A stretch of DNA of 64,000 nucleotides from Limonium bicolor (GCA_023374045.1 CM041779.1:300648167-300712166), one strand, 5' to 3'. Counted from the stretch's first letter, positions 34,663 through 46,777 are shown. Notes: generated from the sequence alone by a model not told the origin. A program made the numbers and translations.

Positions 34663-37600
34663 TGTAACACCCCATCTCGATCCAATCGTGGTTATCACAC
34701 ACTTATCACCATATATACAAACTCTGCAGCGGATTCAAATACATTCCAGGACCTTGCCACGGTCTGACTACAGAATATACCGAACATTAGTACTTACAAG
34801 CCTTAACCAAATACATATCATTCTTACAAACCCCTCACATCCTATACAACTTACTAACTCAAATACCCTACGAGTGTACATGCACAACTCGTAGGCCACA
34901 CTTAACCCGTAACTCATCTGCCCCATCTTACTCTCATGACGGCCGCCTCCTCTCATGGCCCCCAAGCTAACATGGCTACGACGACTAATTGTCGATAGCA
35001 TGGAGGTTGATTAGATGCACAACATAATAGAAAGTGCAATAAACAACAAGCCAAATATGAACAATCAAAGTTCACACACAATGAACGACTTAAATGCGTT
35101 CCCTTAATTAATGAGTCAATTATTTAACTCCTTAAATGATGTTTCCTCTTATTCTCAATCCAACCTTATCTTACCTCAATCTTAGTCCTTATCTTAGTCT
35201 TAGAAAACAAACCAATCTTTAAATAGAAATGGATGTAGCTTATCTCAGTCTTAGAATACAAACCATTCTTCAAATAGAAATGGTTGCAACTTATCTCAAA
35301 CCTTATCTTAATCTTAGAATACAAACCTTTCGTTAGATAGAAATGATTGTATCTTATCTCAATGTTTATTTTTGTCGGGTCAAAAGCAACCCTGGCCAAT
35401 GAGTTATCAACTCCATTGGTTGAATAAACAACTTATCTTAAAATTTAGGATTTAGGTGATCCTACCGCACCATCTTAATGCCTCATACCTTGGACTGTAT
35501 GTCCAATGTAGCTGAGCCGGCAACCGACCCTAGGCAACAAGTCCGAAGACAAGTCCTTAAGCGGAAGTCGGATCTACTTTAGATACCGACCCCCTTTTTC
35601 CTTAGCATGCATGACCGGAGTCAGTCCCGGGTTCCTCACTCCCCCCAAGTACCAGTTAGTAGAAGTCTCAAGACAATGTTTGTTGGTTAACCTCTTTCGG
35701 TTTATAACAAACTATTATTAGGGAGTGTTCCTTAGTCTCACACGATTCCTTACTAAACGTTAGTTAGTAGGTTCTCACGGTAAGTTGTGTTAGTTTACAA
35801 ACATCACACAACAATACAATAACATAATGTTCCGGTTGCATGCTTTATCTTGTTTAGTGAGCACACAAAAACAAATAGCACACAAGCCGAGGGACACCTC
35901 GTTAGCAAGCAGGTCACAAGAAGAACTGTACCGTTCACCGTTGGTCGTTCGGTTGCTTACTCTCCTCCGGAGCCCAAATTCTCAAACCCTAGAACATTGA
36001 TTGAATAGGGTGGTTAATCACTTTTAATTAACCTATCTTGCTTAATCACTAATGATTTCCAACTAAGAACCACTAAGTCATTGTAGTTTAACCTTAACCA
36101 CTTGTGTTACTTACTTCTCATTTTAACTCACACTTGTAAACACCTCCAATGGCCTTAAAACTCCACCAAACAATTCTTAACAACCTTATAATAACATTAC
36201 CCAACAAGCCCCCTCCATTTACCACCTTAAAAACACATTTCCTTTGTAAATTGGTCTGGTCCGGGACATGGGCCGGACCTAAGGTCCCGGACCAATGTCT
36301 GTCTTTAGTCTCGGCCTTATTTTAGCTATGGTTCGGGACTTGGTACTTACCCAAGGTCCCGGACCAACCCCTGGGCAGATCCTCGACCTGTTTTTAGTGC
36401 TGGTCCGGGACTTTATCCAAGGACTAAGTCCCGGACCACATCTTAAACTGTCAAATTTTACAGTCTTAAACCTCTTTCCACAATTGTTCTTTTGTCCAAT
36501 CTTCTTCTAATCTTTCCCAAAGTATCCACACATGTTCTAACACCATTTTAGCACGTAAAACACTCCTAACTCATGGACCAACTCACCTCCAAATTCCTTG
36601 ATCATTATTCAAGTTCTTACTAAATCCTTAACACTTATAACTTAATTCTTTACACTTCCAACATGTAAATTTTTGCCTAAACTTCAACTAACCAAAGTGT
36701 TTCCTTTCCACCAATATAACTACTCCTCAAACATCATTATTCACCCATCTTTCCTTTGCTAAACTCTCCAAGGTTGTCTTGCATCCTCATGCACAAATCT
36801 ATCTTCTTTCCATTTGTTACACATCATTCCTAAACTCCTAAACATACCTATACATTTCTTTTCATCCTCTTAGCACCTTAGCGTTATTCTTCGTCTACAT
36901 TGACCATGCTACACCCTCCCTAGGTATTTCCATCTCATTTACTCAATTAACTCACCATTCTCATGATCATACCCTCTTATACATTCTTAATCTCTTTCCT
37001 TGACAATTTACAACATTCTCTTACAATTCTCACTTCCATCACCCCAGTCCACTCATTACCATCCAACTAGAACCTTATTAATCCACTACCAGCATCTTCA
37101 CCACTTACACATGTGACCAAGACTTCTCATTGTTATATTCATAAGTTCATGCCTAAATCACCTCAAACATTATACATCATTACCTCTAAATTTTGCTCAA
37201 GTCTTATCATTCCTCATAACATGATTTTGGTGTGTTCAATACACCCACTTAACCTCTAATTCCTGCTAGACACCTCTAGGCCATTCTAAACCTCAAGAAC
37301 TCCTTTGTTAACACATCTTCACTCAAACTCCTCTTAATGATCCCTAGTAAATCCTAGGTCATATTAATTCACCACCACCACCACTTAAACACATTGTTTT
37401 CTATTCAAATTTCGCCATAGCTCCTCTAGTAAATTATCATGACCATAAGCATTGTTTCCCTCATTAAACCATATCACACACATCAAGTTCTTTCTCATCA
37501 TATTTTCTCACCCAAATCAACTCATTCACAACAAACTCAATATAATGCAATAATCTTAAATTGCATAGCACTAAGGCTCTTAAATAACATGGCTCTTAGG

Positions 37601-39188
37601 CCCTTAAATGACATGAATTTAAACACTAAATTTCCCACATATAAAAGCTTTCAACCTGCAAATACACCCATCAATCTCATAGTAGTTATAATGCTCTTAA
37701 AAATCCATCTTGAACTTATCTTTCTAACTCATTCTCATTGGCTCCTTAGTCACAAGTTCACAAGCTTGTTTAGATTCTTTTTCCTAGATTATATAACCCA
37801 TTACCTAATGTAAGCTCTAAGCTACATTAGTAATCATCTAAAACTCATTCCTTAAACCTTAAACCACCATTAGGTAAGACATTTACCTTGTTTTCCAAGC
37901 TTATCTTAACTTCCTCCTTAGACCTTCTTCTTGAATGAATCTCGGCCACCCATTAAATTTCCTTTGCCAATGTTCTAATCAATATTCAATTACTCACATG
38001 AGTGCTAAACAATACACCAACCTTAAGGAATGAAAACCTAGGCTAAAAATGTGTTCTAAGGTATAAAAATGGATGATTACCTTTGAAGTCTCAAAGTAGA
38101 CTTGGGCATTGAATGAAATCGGACCTCCACTAGTCCTTGGTGAATAAAACAAGCTAGAACAAGGCATAAAAACAAAGCCCCATGAGTAGTAATTTTCGGC
38201 CATGTAGAAGAAGTGGTGGAAACATGGTTTTTCTTACATTTTCCTTACCTGGAATGAATGGAGAAGATAATGAACACCTCAAGCTAGCTTTTCCTCCTCC
38301 AATGGTGATTTCCCATGGCTCCAAAATGAGGCTTTTCAAATTTTGAAAAGATAGGAAGCAAGGCCTTGGTCTAACTAAGAGAAACCTAGGCTTAGTTTTT
38401 GATTTGGAGCTAAAATGAGCAAGTTATGGACATTTGAAGATGAGGCAACCATGGAGGCTGCTTGGGACGGTTTGGAACAGAGGAAAAGCAGAAGAAAACC
38501 GTGGAAGAAGAGAATGAATGAAAAGGAGGAGAGAAGGTAAGCTAAAGGTAAGATATTTTACTTTTATAAAGTAAATAGTACTATTCTCTCTTTTACTCTT
38601 CTTTTCCTTCATTTCCTTAGTCATGTGATGACTCCCCACATCAAAACCGGCCACCCCCTTAATAACCAAGATATTTATGGTCTTGGTTGACCAACCAATT
38701 GACTTATGTTGACTAAAACATAAACTAGTCACTTTTGGCACTATTCACAAACTAATGCACATATTTGTGAAATTTTTGGTTTCCCATTGATTTAGACTTC
38801 CTAATGTGATACTAATTAGCACACATGTTGATTAAGGTGTAATCATGGGCATTTAGCCACTCACAACCCATTTGTAAGACAATTTCTCAAAAAGGTGCTT
38901 TAAGGAGTCTTAAAGCACATTTTGTGTTTTAAGCTGTTGTTTTGAGCTTGGTTTTCTTTGGTAATTGATTTAACATGTCCATTAGCATGTTAATAAAGTC
39001 TTATAATGGTATTTGGGTGCTAATCAAATTCACTCCAAGCTTAAAGCACATTTTTGCTCAAATTGCCCTTAAGGCGTTTTCTTGTGTTTCCTTGGTTTAA
39101 ATTGTCTACCAATCTTTCTAAGGCATGTTTTAGCCTTATACATCATATCTTGATGTTTAATTAGCATACTTAGGTTTGGGGTATTTCA
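34663..39188 (-). mobile_element. F: solo LTR of the B-type family (4526 bp)
   Basis: Plus boundaries TGTAACACCCC and GGGGTATTTCA; minus orientation begins TGAAATACCCCAAACC as in B. TAGAT is duplicated at 34658-34662 and 39189-39193. There is no primer site, internal domain or second LTR, so this is a solo LTR left by LTR-LTR recombination. Shared with B are the AAAATGTGCTTTAAGG motifs and the inverted repeat (38892-38924). ORFs inside have no known motif. It carries the most regular hairpin array of the window (36257-36438). Confidence 0.88.
36257..36438. repeat. Three hairpins at 72-base spacing in solo LTR F
   Basis: Left arms TGGTCCGGGAC at 36257, 36329 (TGGTTCGGGAC) and 36401; right arms GTCCCGGACCA at 36284, 36356 and 36428. 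Arms are 11 bases, all loops are exactly 16 bases, and the period is exactly 72. The three loops differ from one another, while five of the six arms fit one perfect palindrome. Confidence 0.85.
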
Positions 39189-39193
39189 TAGAT

Positions 39194-41439
39194 TCCTTAT
39201 AAAATGTAGTTTATTGTTATGTAAATTAATATGGGTTATGAGTTTTTAAACGTAAATTATAATTTTTGTAAATTTTGTGAATTATGGAATTGTTTAGATC
39301 ATTTAAAAATATTTTTTATGAAATAAATTTTTTATAATATGTCTAAAATATTATAGTTGCTATAAAATAAATTTGGGGATTTTTAGACAAGAAGAAATAG
39401 GTCTAAAAATTGTAATTCTGAATTTTTCCTAAGGTATATTATAATATATGGTTTTGAATGTAACAAAAATTAAAGTATAGATGATTAATAAACTTTGTAG
39501 GTTGAGAATAATAAAATAATGCTAAACTAACATTGAATACAGGATGTTAAGAAATATTTTTGTGTACAAACTTTTAAGTGAAGTAATATATAATATATAT
39601 ATATAAGAAATAAAATAGTAATATGTTAAATCAAGGATTTTAGTCAATCTATGTTATACCAACTGTATAATGTGGAGGGTAATATACTAAAATAAAACTA
39701 AGGAAAATACTTTATTTTATTAACCATATATCAGGTGTGGATATGTGTAAAGGTTATTAAAAATAATTAAATACAATAAAAATTTCTTAAAGAATGTTTT
39801 GGATAAATCCTAAAAAAATATATGTGTATGTATAAATACATTAGAAGTAAATAAAAGAAGTAACATACCTTATGGGAAATATGATAAGAGGGAAAATTAG
39901 AGTAAACCTAATTTATGCGTAACAATTAAGATATTAAGTGTTAATGTGACATCTAGGTGGACTATTAGGGGAAATACATATCCTAAACCTTAAATAGGTA
40001 TTAAAGTAAATTGGCCAAGTGTAACTAAAGAGTTTAATTAAGCTAAACCTATATTCAAGAGTAGGTAATTGGAATAAGTTAAAGTGAACATTAAAGATTT
40101 AATTATCGAGATCTAGCCCAGATCCTTAAGAGAGAGTAATTGTAACCAGAAACTATAGATTAGTAAGAATGAAAGATGTTTAGGACTATAGTTCCTTAAC
40201 TAATCAATGCTTGAAATACCTTAATTATAAGAGAATAGTGGAAGTAGTTCGCACTTTCAAGTTTGGTTACGGCTTCTACACATACCAGGTATGATTTCTC
40301 GTACTCAGATACTTTTGCTAACGGACTTTATGAAAAGTTTTGGAAAACGTTAACTGAGTTGAAATGAATTTCCAATGGGAAACTGTTTGTGTGACTAACT
40401 CAGCTTGATGTGACTAACTGAGCCTTGAATGTACAATTCACATGATCATTGGTTCCTCTTATCTGGTTGTCTCATTAGATATTAATTGTCGAGGGTTTAC
40501 GCCTCTGCACTCTGTAGGACCGAGTGTTTTGGTATTGCACTTGTGCAGTTATTAATCTAGTGGGAATATGGGAAATGTCAATCTTGGTAAACTCTTCTTT
40601 TGACTCTGAATATTGTTTCATCCATGAGCTGAGTCTTTGTTGTGATGTGCGCACATCTTCACCGGTAAACAACGAGGGGCTGTATATCCCCTGTCCAATC
40701 GGACGTTGTAAACAGTGAGGGGCTGTATATCCTCTGTCCAATCGGACGTAGTTAACAGCGAGGGGCTGTATATCCCCTGTCCTAAAAGGACGTACTTGGC
40801 AGTGGGGCCATCTCTCCCAATTGGTTTTATTCCACTCTTGAGTTGTTGGTTCTTGGATTTCGTCCTTTCATTCCTAGTCCTTGTGACTACTTGAGTCTTT
40901 CTACTCCTAACTGGAATTGAATCTAACTTAAGCATGAGATGTTCACTAACTCATGGTGTGGTTTTAATTGACTAACTTTACCTTTCTATTATTTATCTCT
41001 ATTCTTAGCTTGTTAACTTTGACTTGGTGATTTTGAAGTGCCTTGTTCCTCTATTTTGTTTTAAGAGCTTCTTTCCAAGTTACTATATTGTTTAAGGATT
41101 ATGTTTTAATTTCTATTATGAGAATCGTACCAGTTCCATTCTAGGGAACTGACTCACCCCTTCCGGGGTGGGCTGCTTGGTTTTATCTTGCAGGTACGAA
41201 TTGTTATACAGGTGGCCACGAAGAGTATGAGTGATTGGGATGGGAATTAGGATTTGTGGAGCGTTGGTGTATTTTGCTATTGTTAGGTTTATTTTATTTT
41301 TTCTCGAGTTCAGACCATAGCATTTGTATTATTTTAGGTTGTAATTGGTGATGTTGGTGTCGGGTGTTTAGAACTTGATGATCTGTAATCGCCTTAGTAT
41401 TTTATTTCCGCTGCATTTTCGTTAAATAGGGGCGTTACA
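39194..41439 (+). repeat. 5' LTR of element C, second part
   Basis: Resumes after F and ends GGGGCGTTACA at 41439. It matches 62695-64000 (3' LTR). No gene. Contains the 43-base tandem array (40665-40794) and, near 41150-41195, a CACCCC/GGGGTG hairpin followed by TTATCTTGCAG|GTACG, an acceptor-like site. Confidence 0.85.
40665..40794. repeat. Three 43-base tandem units with two dyads each, in the C LTR
   Basis: Units begin at 40665, 40708 and 40751. Each contains GAGGGG-ctgtatat-CCCCT (CCTCT in unit 2) and GTCC-aatc-GGAC; in unit 3 the second loop is TAAAA while the arms are kept. The 3' LTR counterpart lies beyond the window. Confidence 0.8.
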
Positions 41440-41444
41440 GAAAG

Positions 41445-41454
41445 TGGTATCAGA
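41445..41454 (+). promoter_or_regulatory. Primer-binding site of element C
   Basis: TGGTATCAGA followed by TTG, so the last bases have drifted from the GC seen in A and B. Leader 41455-41719 shows no other feature. Confidence 0.85.
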
Positions 41455-42355
41455 TTGTAGTTACGCTCTGAGCCCGAGAAAGCAAGCCCAGTGAAATACT
41501 TAGAATATAGGTGCCCTTAAAACTAGGGTAGAATTGGGAAGTGAGGAATCCAGAAAGGCACCTTACCCTTACCCCATACCTTACTTTACTTACATTACTC
41601 ATGAACGCTCTAACTACATACCGTCCCTGGGTAGTTATAAAACACTTCGCACGTTATTACATAGATATCTAGATTTAACATACAACTTCTGAACAACAAA
41701 CACCGTCATTACCAGTTAAATGTCTCAAAGAGGAGGACGAGGAGCGGGACCCCCAGGTGGTTACGGACCCGACGCTGTTACCCCTAAGGTCATAGCTCAA
41801 ATTGTGACAACTACATTAGCTCAGCAGCAGGCTCAGATCCCTCAACCACCGCCGCCACCACCCAACGGTCCACAGGAGTTCAACTGGTTGAAAGCGGTCA
41901 ACGATCTTTGCCCCCCAGTCTACAAAGGCCAGCCACTACCGAAAGCTCTGGAGAAATACGTCGCCGAGATTCAAAAGGCTTTTACCTCTCTACATGTTCC
42001 AGTAGATCGCCCAGTGGACATAACGGCCTACTTTCTCCATGGGCTCGCTCATCGATGGTGGCAGACTGCTAGAGTCGAGCTGACCGCCCAGGTGAACATT
42101 GACTTACAAGCATTTCTGGTGGCCCTGAGAGCTAAGTACTACCCATCCTACCTATAGAAGAGGATGAGAAGTGAATTTGAGCAGTTGAAGCAAGGGACTT
42201 CCTCCGTTGCTGAATACTATGACAAGTTTCTAGAGTTGCTTGCTGTCATTGGGGAGGGGGCTTACGCTCCGAGGTACTTGGTGGACAAATTCTATACTGG
42301 CTTGGACTTGAGGATCATGAATATGATCGGTTCCACTAGAGGAAAAACTTTACAG

Positions 42356-42422
42356 GTATGAAATATGACTATGGAATTTCTGGTATGCTAAGATTCCCCA
42401 CTAACACATATTGTAACTACAG
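42356..42422 (+). other. Intron 1 of element C gag (phase 0)
   Basis: 67 bases, TTACAG|GTATGA and AACTACAG|GAACTAG. Same site as A intron 1. Confidence 0.75.
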
Positions 42423-42633
42423 GAACTAGCTGATGATGCAAATGACTGTGAAACCACCATTGCATATCCGGATTCTGAGCTAGGCAAGAGGAGGAATGAT
42501 AATGGAGGAGGAAATGGAAGAGGATCCTCTAAGAATCATGAAAAGAGAGGAAAATGTTTCAAGGGAGGGAACGAGAAAGCCATCGTTCCTTCTCATGCTG
42601 ATGCTAAACCTCTCCGCTACGAGCCACCTAGGG

Positions 42634-42702
42634 GTGAGAAAAGTTAGAATCTACAATGTAGCTATATTTTTCTATCACATTACTAACCTTGAACTGAAAC
42701 AG
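42634..42702 (+). other. Intron 3 equivalent of element C gag (phase 1)
   Basis: 69 bases, CTAGGG|GTGAGAAA and CTGAAACAG|GAGAC. Without splicing, the zinc-knuckle exon is out of frame; splicing restores it. Same site and phase as A intron 3. Confidence 0.8.
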
Positions 42703-43047
42703 GAGACAACCCGGTGAGAAGGTATTTCTGTAAGTGGTGCCAGAAGGACCACCCAGGCAAGGACTGTAAAGGAAACCTGGTGGAGTGCAACTACTGCGGT
42801 AAGAAGGGGCACAGGGGATTCGAATGTTTCTTGAACCCAGACTCCAAGAGTTACAAGCCACACACCGGGTCGGCGACTAGAGCCCCAGCTACTAATGCTG
42901 CTGGAGGAGGAGGTAGAGGTGGCACAGAAGGTGCAGGACCATCTACCACCCGCCCTGCCCAGAATTACCCTTAGAGGCCAGGCAAAGCACCAACTCTCAA
43001 CCAGGTGGACCGTGTCGAATCAGTGAGTGATGACCCAAGTTCACCTG

Positions 43048-43228
43048 GTGAGGACTATCATCTTACCGAAGAAGCTAAGACCTTCGTTTAGCTTCATTTC
43101 TTCAAGTAATTTTTCTCCATATTGTAAAGGGGTGAACTATAAATCCCTCTTTTTTTTACATCTTTGTGCTAAAACCAGTTTTGAACCTTGACTTGCTTAA
43201 TTAATGGCAATTGTTGTTTTTCATCCAG
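43048..43228 (+). other. Candidate intron joining gag to AlkB in element C (phase 1)
   Basis: 181 bases, donor CACCTG|GTGAGG and acceptor TTTTTCATCCAG|CTTTCG with a pyrimidine tract. Removal joins gag in frame to an AlkB reading frame that starts before its first homologous residues. The same donor also fits the protease acceptor at 44040/44041, so the two products would be alternatives. Predicted from sequence only. Confidence 0.6.
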
Positions 43229-43944
43229 CTTTCGATATTTGCTTTTCTATATTGCCAATTTCCACACCCACCATTTCCTTCGAAGCCCAACCACACCCAC
43301 CAGAGAAGTGTGAGATATTGAGACCCGGAATGATCTTATTACGGGAATTTTTGACCTCGGCTGACCAATATGCATTGATCCTCAAGATCAGAGAATTAGG
43401 TGTGAAAGGAGGAAACTTTTACACCCCACCTTCAAGAACGGTTCAACGATGAAGGTGAAGATCATGTGCCTAGGTAAGAAGTGGGACCACACCACTAGAA
43501 GCTATGAAGAGGTGGAGGTGCCACCAATCCCAGGAGAGTTGCAAACCATCATTGGAGCTGCAGCTAAAGCAGCACAAGAATTGGAGGATGAGCCCGTCCC
43601 AGACCTAACCTCAACATGTGCATCATCAACTTCTATGGAAAAGGAGGTAAGCTAGGAATGCATCAGGATAGGGACGAGTCTCTAGAGTCCATCACCAGAG
43701 AAGTTCCAGTGGTGTCAATATCACTTGGAGAGACTATGTGGAATTCCTATTTGGAGATCAGAAGAGAATGGATGTTGCTACAAAGATCCTCCTGAAGTCG
43801 GGTGATGTGCTGATATTCGGAGGAGCAGCCAGACTTATCTACCATGGGGTGAAGAGAATCAAGCCCAACACAGCCCCCACATCCATCATCAACCAGACCC
43901 ACATGAAACCTGGTCGTTTAAACCTAACCTTTAGACAGATTTAG
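43204..43944 (+). pseudogene. AlkB-like Fe(II)/2-oxoglutarate dioxygenase inside element C
   Basis: Homologous over its whole length to the AlkB of B, at the same place between gag and protease, but clearly diverged. It is split by three frameshifting lesions (about 43435, 43610-43625 and 43735). Iron ligands are His at 43661 and Asp at 43667 (GMHQDRDES) and His at 43843 (IYHGVKRI); 2OG arginines are at 43915 and 43933 (RLNLTFRQ). KSGDVLIFGG and HMKPGRLNLTF are close to plant ALKBH1-type proteins as I recall them. Stop TAG at 43942. The true coding start may be the spliced junction at 43229 rather than ATG 43204. Being damaged, it should be inactive in this copy. Confidence 0.9.
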
Positions 43945-44040
43945 CCATGTATTTTGCAATTTCAGCATTGTAATCATTAAGATGCTCATGAAGACTTAAA
44001 TAAGAATGGAAATCTTATGAATTTTGTTGCGTCGTTGTAG

Positions 44041-46270
44041 GGGTTGGAAACTCAGAGACCAGGTTGAATGTGTTGAACCAGGCTCAAGCAAAGAGCAATA
44101 GAATGGTCATCACAGGTATAACAATTAACCCTGATTAATTACCTTGGAAAAGTTGCCTAGAATTATTAGAATCTACTCTGTGGTTTCAGGCACGTTCTTA
44201 ATTAATTAAGTGGAGGCCACTATTCTATTTGAATCCGGAGCCTCCCATTCATTCATATCCCAGGCATTTCATGCTAAGATAGATGCCCCTACAGAGGATA
44301 TTCATGACTACTCAGTCCTATTGTCATTCAGAGAGTCAATCAAGTGCAGTAAGCATTGTAAGGACTTGAACATACACATCAAGGGAGCAGATTTCCTTTT
44401 TGATGCCATTGTCTACCCTGGCATGTGATTCGACATTATTGTGGGCATGGACACGCTACAACGGCACAGAGGTAGATTACACTGTGTAGAGCATCGCCTC
44501 CTCTTGAAGTCCGCTACAGGTATCATAGTATCATATCGAATGCAGCCCAAGGAGCCGATTGTGAAGGTTGTATCGGCGCACTCTCTGATGAAGGAGGTGT
44601 CCAAAGGCGATACCGCCTACTACTGTTATGCCCAGGATTTGAGGACGGATCCAAAGTTCAGGAGCGATGTTCCCATTGTGTCAGAGTACCCCGATGTTTT
44701 TCCCGAGGAATTACCTGGACTGCCACCGTTGAGAGAGGTTGAGTTTAACATCGACCTCATACCTGGTACAGGACCGATTGCCAAGGCTCCCTACAAGATG
44801 GGCCCTGTAGAGATGGTTGAGTTGAAGAAACAACTAAAGGAGTTATTAGATAAGGGTTTCATCAGACCTAGTGTCGCACCTTGGGGTGCTCCTGTGTTGT
44901 TTGTCAAGAAGAAGGACAGGAGCATGAGACTGTGTATCGACTACAGGGAGTTGAATAATGTCACAATCAAGAATAAGTACCCACTGCTCAGGATCGATGA
45001 CCTATTTCACCAGCTGAAGGGAGCAAAGTTGTTCTCCAAGATTGATCTGCGTTCTGGATATCATCAAATAGCAGTAGCTGAACCAGATATAGAGAAGACA
45101 GCGTTCTGAAACAGATGCGGCCACTACGAGTTCACAGTGATGCCGTTTGGACTGACTAACGCACCAGCGAGATTCATGGACCTGATGAATAGGGTCTTCC
45201 AAGCCCAGCTAGACAAGTCAGTGGTTGTATTCATAGACGACATTTTGATCTTCTCCAATAGTAGGGAGGAACATGAGCAGCATTTGAGGACAGTCTTGGA
45301 GATTCTGAGAGGGAGGAAACTTTACGCCAAGTTCAGCAAGTGTGAATTCTGGCTGGACAAGGTATCATTTCTTGGACATGTGATCTCAGTTGAGGGGGTT
45401 TCAGTAGACCCAACTAAAATCGAGGCACTGAAGAGCTGGCACAGACCCTGCTCAGTGACTGAGATTCGGAGCTTCCTTGGGTTGGCTGGCTATTATAAAC
45501 GCTTTAGGAAGGATTTCTTCAGGCTAACCAAGCCCTTAACCTCTCTGATGAAGAAGGATAGCCCGTTTGAATGGACAGAGGCATGTGAGGTCTCCTTTCA
45601 GGCGCTGAAGGATGCTGTGACCATAGCTCCAGTATTAGTAATCCCTGAGGGAAATGAGGGATTCGAGGTTTACTGTGATGCTTCAGGCAAAGGGAACGGT
45701 GGAGTATTGATGCAGAATGGTAGAGTTGTAGCTTACGCTTCTCGATAGCTGAAGAACCACGAAGAAAATTACCCCACACACAACCTCAAGCTCCTTGCCA
45801 TAGTCTTCGCTTTGAAGATCTGGTGACACTATCTGTATGGAGTAACAGTCTGGATTATGACGGACCACAAGAGTCTGAAATACATCTGGACCCAGAAGGA
45901 GCTGAACCTGAGACAACGTCGATGGGTCGAGCTACTAGCTGATTATGACATCAACCTTCAGTACACTGAAGGTAAAGGGAATGTCGTGGCAGACGCTCTG
46001 AGAAGAAGAGCACATTCACTTCTTGCTCTCATAGAGACGACCACGATAGCTGAGGTGGTATATGTAGCTCAGGACAGTGATGTGTATCTACAGGGTGTCA
46101 GGCAGAAGTTAGCAGATGGTTTGACTGATGGTCTGAAGTATAACTACGAGCTAGACAACGAGGGACACCTTCGAGTCAGAGGCAGACTCTGCGTTCCACA
46201 GGATGCAACAGAACTTCAGACCAGGATCCTCTCTGAAGCTCATTCCTCTACATTGTCAGTACATCCTGGA
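44041..46270 (+). pseudogene. pol: Protease, RT and RNase H of element C (interrupted by H)
   Basis: Starts at a predicted phase-1 acceptor (GTTGTAG|GGGTTGG), then a short exon to 44115, an intron (44116-44189) and the protease. The protease motif is ILFESGASHSFIS: the catalytic Asp is Glu, so it should be inactive. RT keeps [11 protein letters not shown] and FIDD; RNase H keeps CDASGKG, SDHKS-like DHKS and VADAL. Stops: TAA 44207, TGA 44428, TGA 45107, TAG 45746 and TGA 45824, mostly C-to-T types. The sequence ends in the integrase zinc finger ([10 protein letters not shown]), where H is inserted at 46271, and continues at 52234. Confidence 0.88.
44116..44189 (+). other. Intron in the protease N-terminal region of element C (phase 1)
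   Basis: 74 bases, ATCACAG|GTATAAC and GTGGTTTCAG|GCACG. Splicing joins a segment aligning with B's CNEAEAGRSGTILTG region to the protease. B is continuous here. Confidence 0.75.
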
Positions 46271-46601
46271 TGAAACACCCTGGAAAACCCTAGTTACAAA
46301 ATATACCTTCCTTGTTATTTTATGTGTGAAAATTGCAGACATGTATACATGTGTTATAACAGCTACAAATTTTAAGAAGTAAACTTGCTAGCAAGTACAT
46401 TACTAAACCGCGCATATATATATACATTGCTTACTAAATCGCATATATAAATATGTGTACAAATCGCTTATGTGCATATATACGTTGCTAAGTTAAATCA
46501 GTTATGAATATGTATACGTTGATTAAGTATATGTATATAACTTGCCTAGTTATTTTTAGTCAAATCCATTATTATTATATCCTAGCTTATTGGTAAAAGT
46601 G

Positions 46602-46777
46602 ACCGACTGTAATATTAAAATGTGTCATTGTTATAGTGACATGTTAAATTTATATTACCGACTGTAATGTTAATATGTGTCATTGTTACAGTGACATGTT
46701 AAATTTACATTACCGACTGTAATGTTAGAATGTGTCATTGTTACAACCGTAACGGTGACACGTTAAGTTTATATTAC
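46602..46777. repeat. 55-base tandem repeat with TGTCA/TGACA hairpins in H
   Basis: Units start ACCGACTGTAAT at 46602, 46657 and 46712. Each has TGTCA-ttgttaNag-TGACA; the third has lengthened arms, GTTAC-aacc-GTAAC, inside TGTCA...TGACA. Confidence 0.8.

Larger units (their letters stand above)
41720..43091 (+). pseudogene. gag: gag of element C, with two short introns
   Basis: Exon 1 (41720-42355) starts MSQRGGRGAG, has a Gln/Pro linker, EFNWLKAV and a capsid core with VAEYYDKFL; TAG at 42155 breaks it. Exon 2 (42423-42633) begins with ELADDA; exon 3 (42703 on) has both knuckles intact, CKWCQKDHPGKDC and CNYCGKKGHRGFEC. Splicing gives one frame from 41720 to TAG 43089 apart from TAGs at 42155 and 42972. 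The predicted donor CACCTG|GTGAGG at 43047/43048 lies in the tail, in phase 1. The homologous gag in A has one more intron; B has none of the short ones. Confidence 0.85.

Noticed and set aside
36257..36438. CRISPR-like array
   Set aside because: Eukaryotic LTR context, palindromes paired within a unit, three units only, no cas genes.
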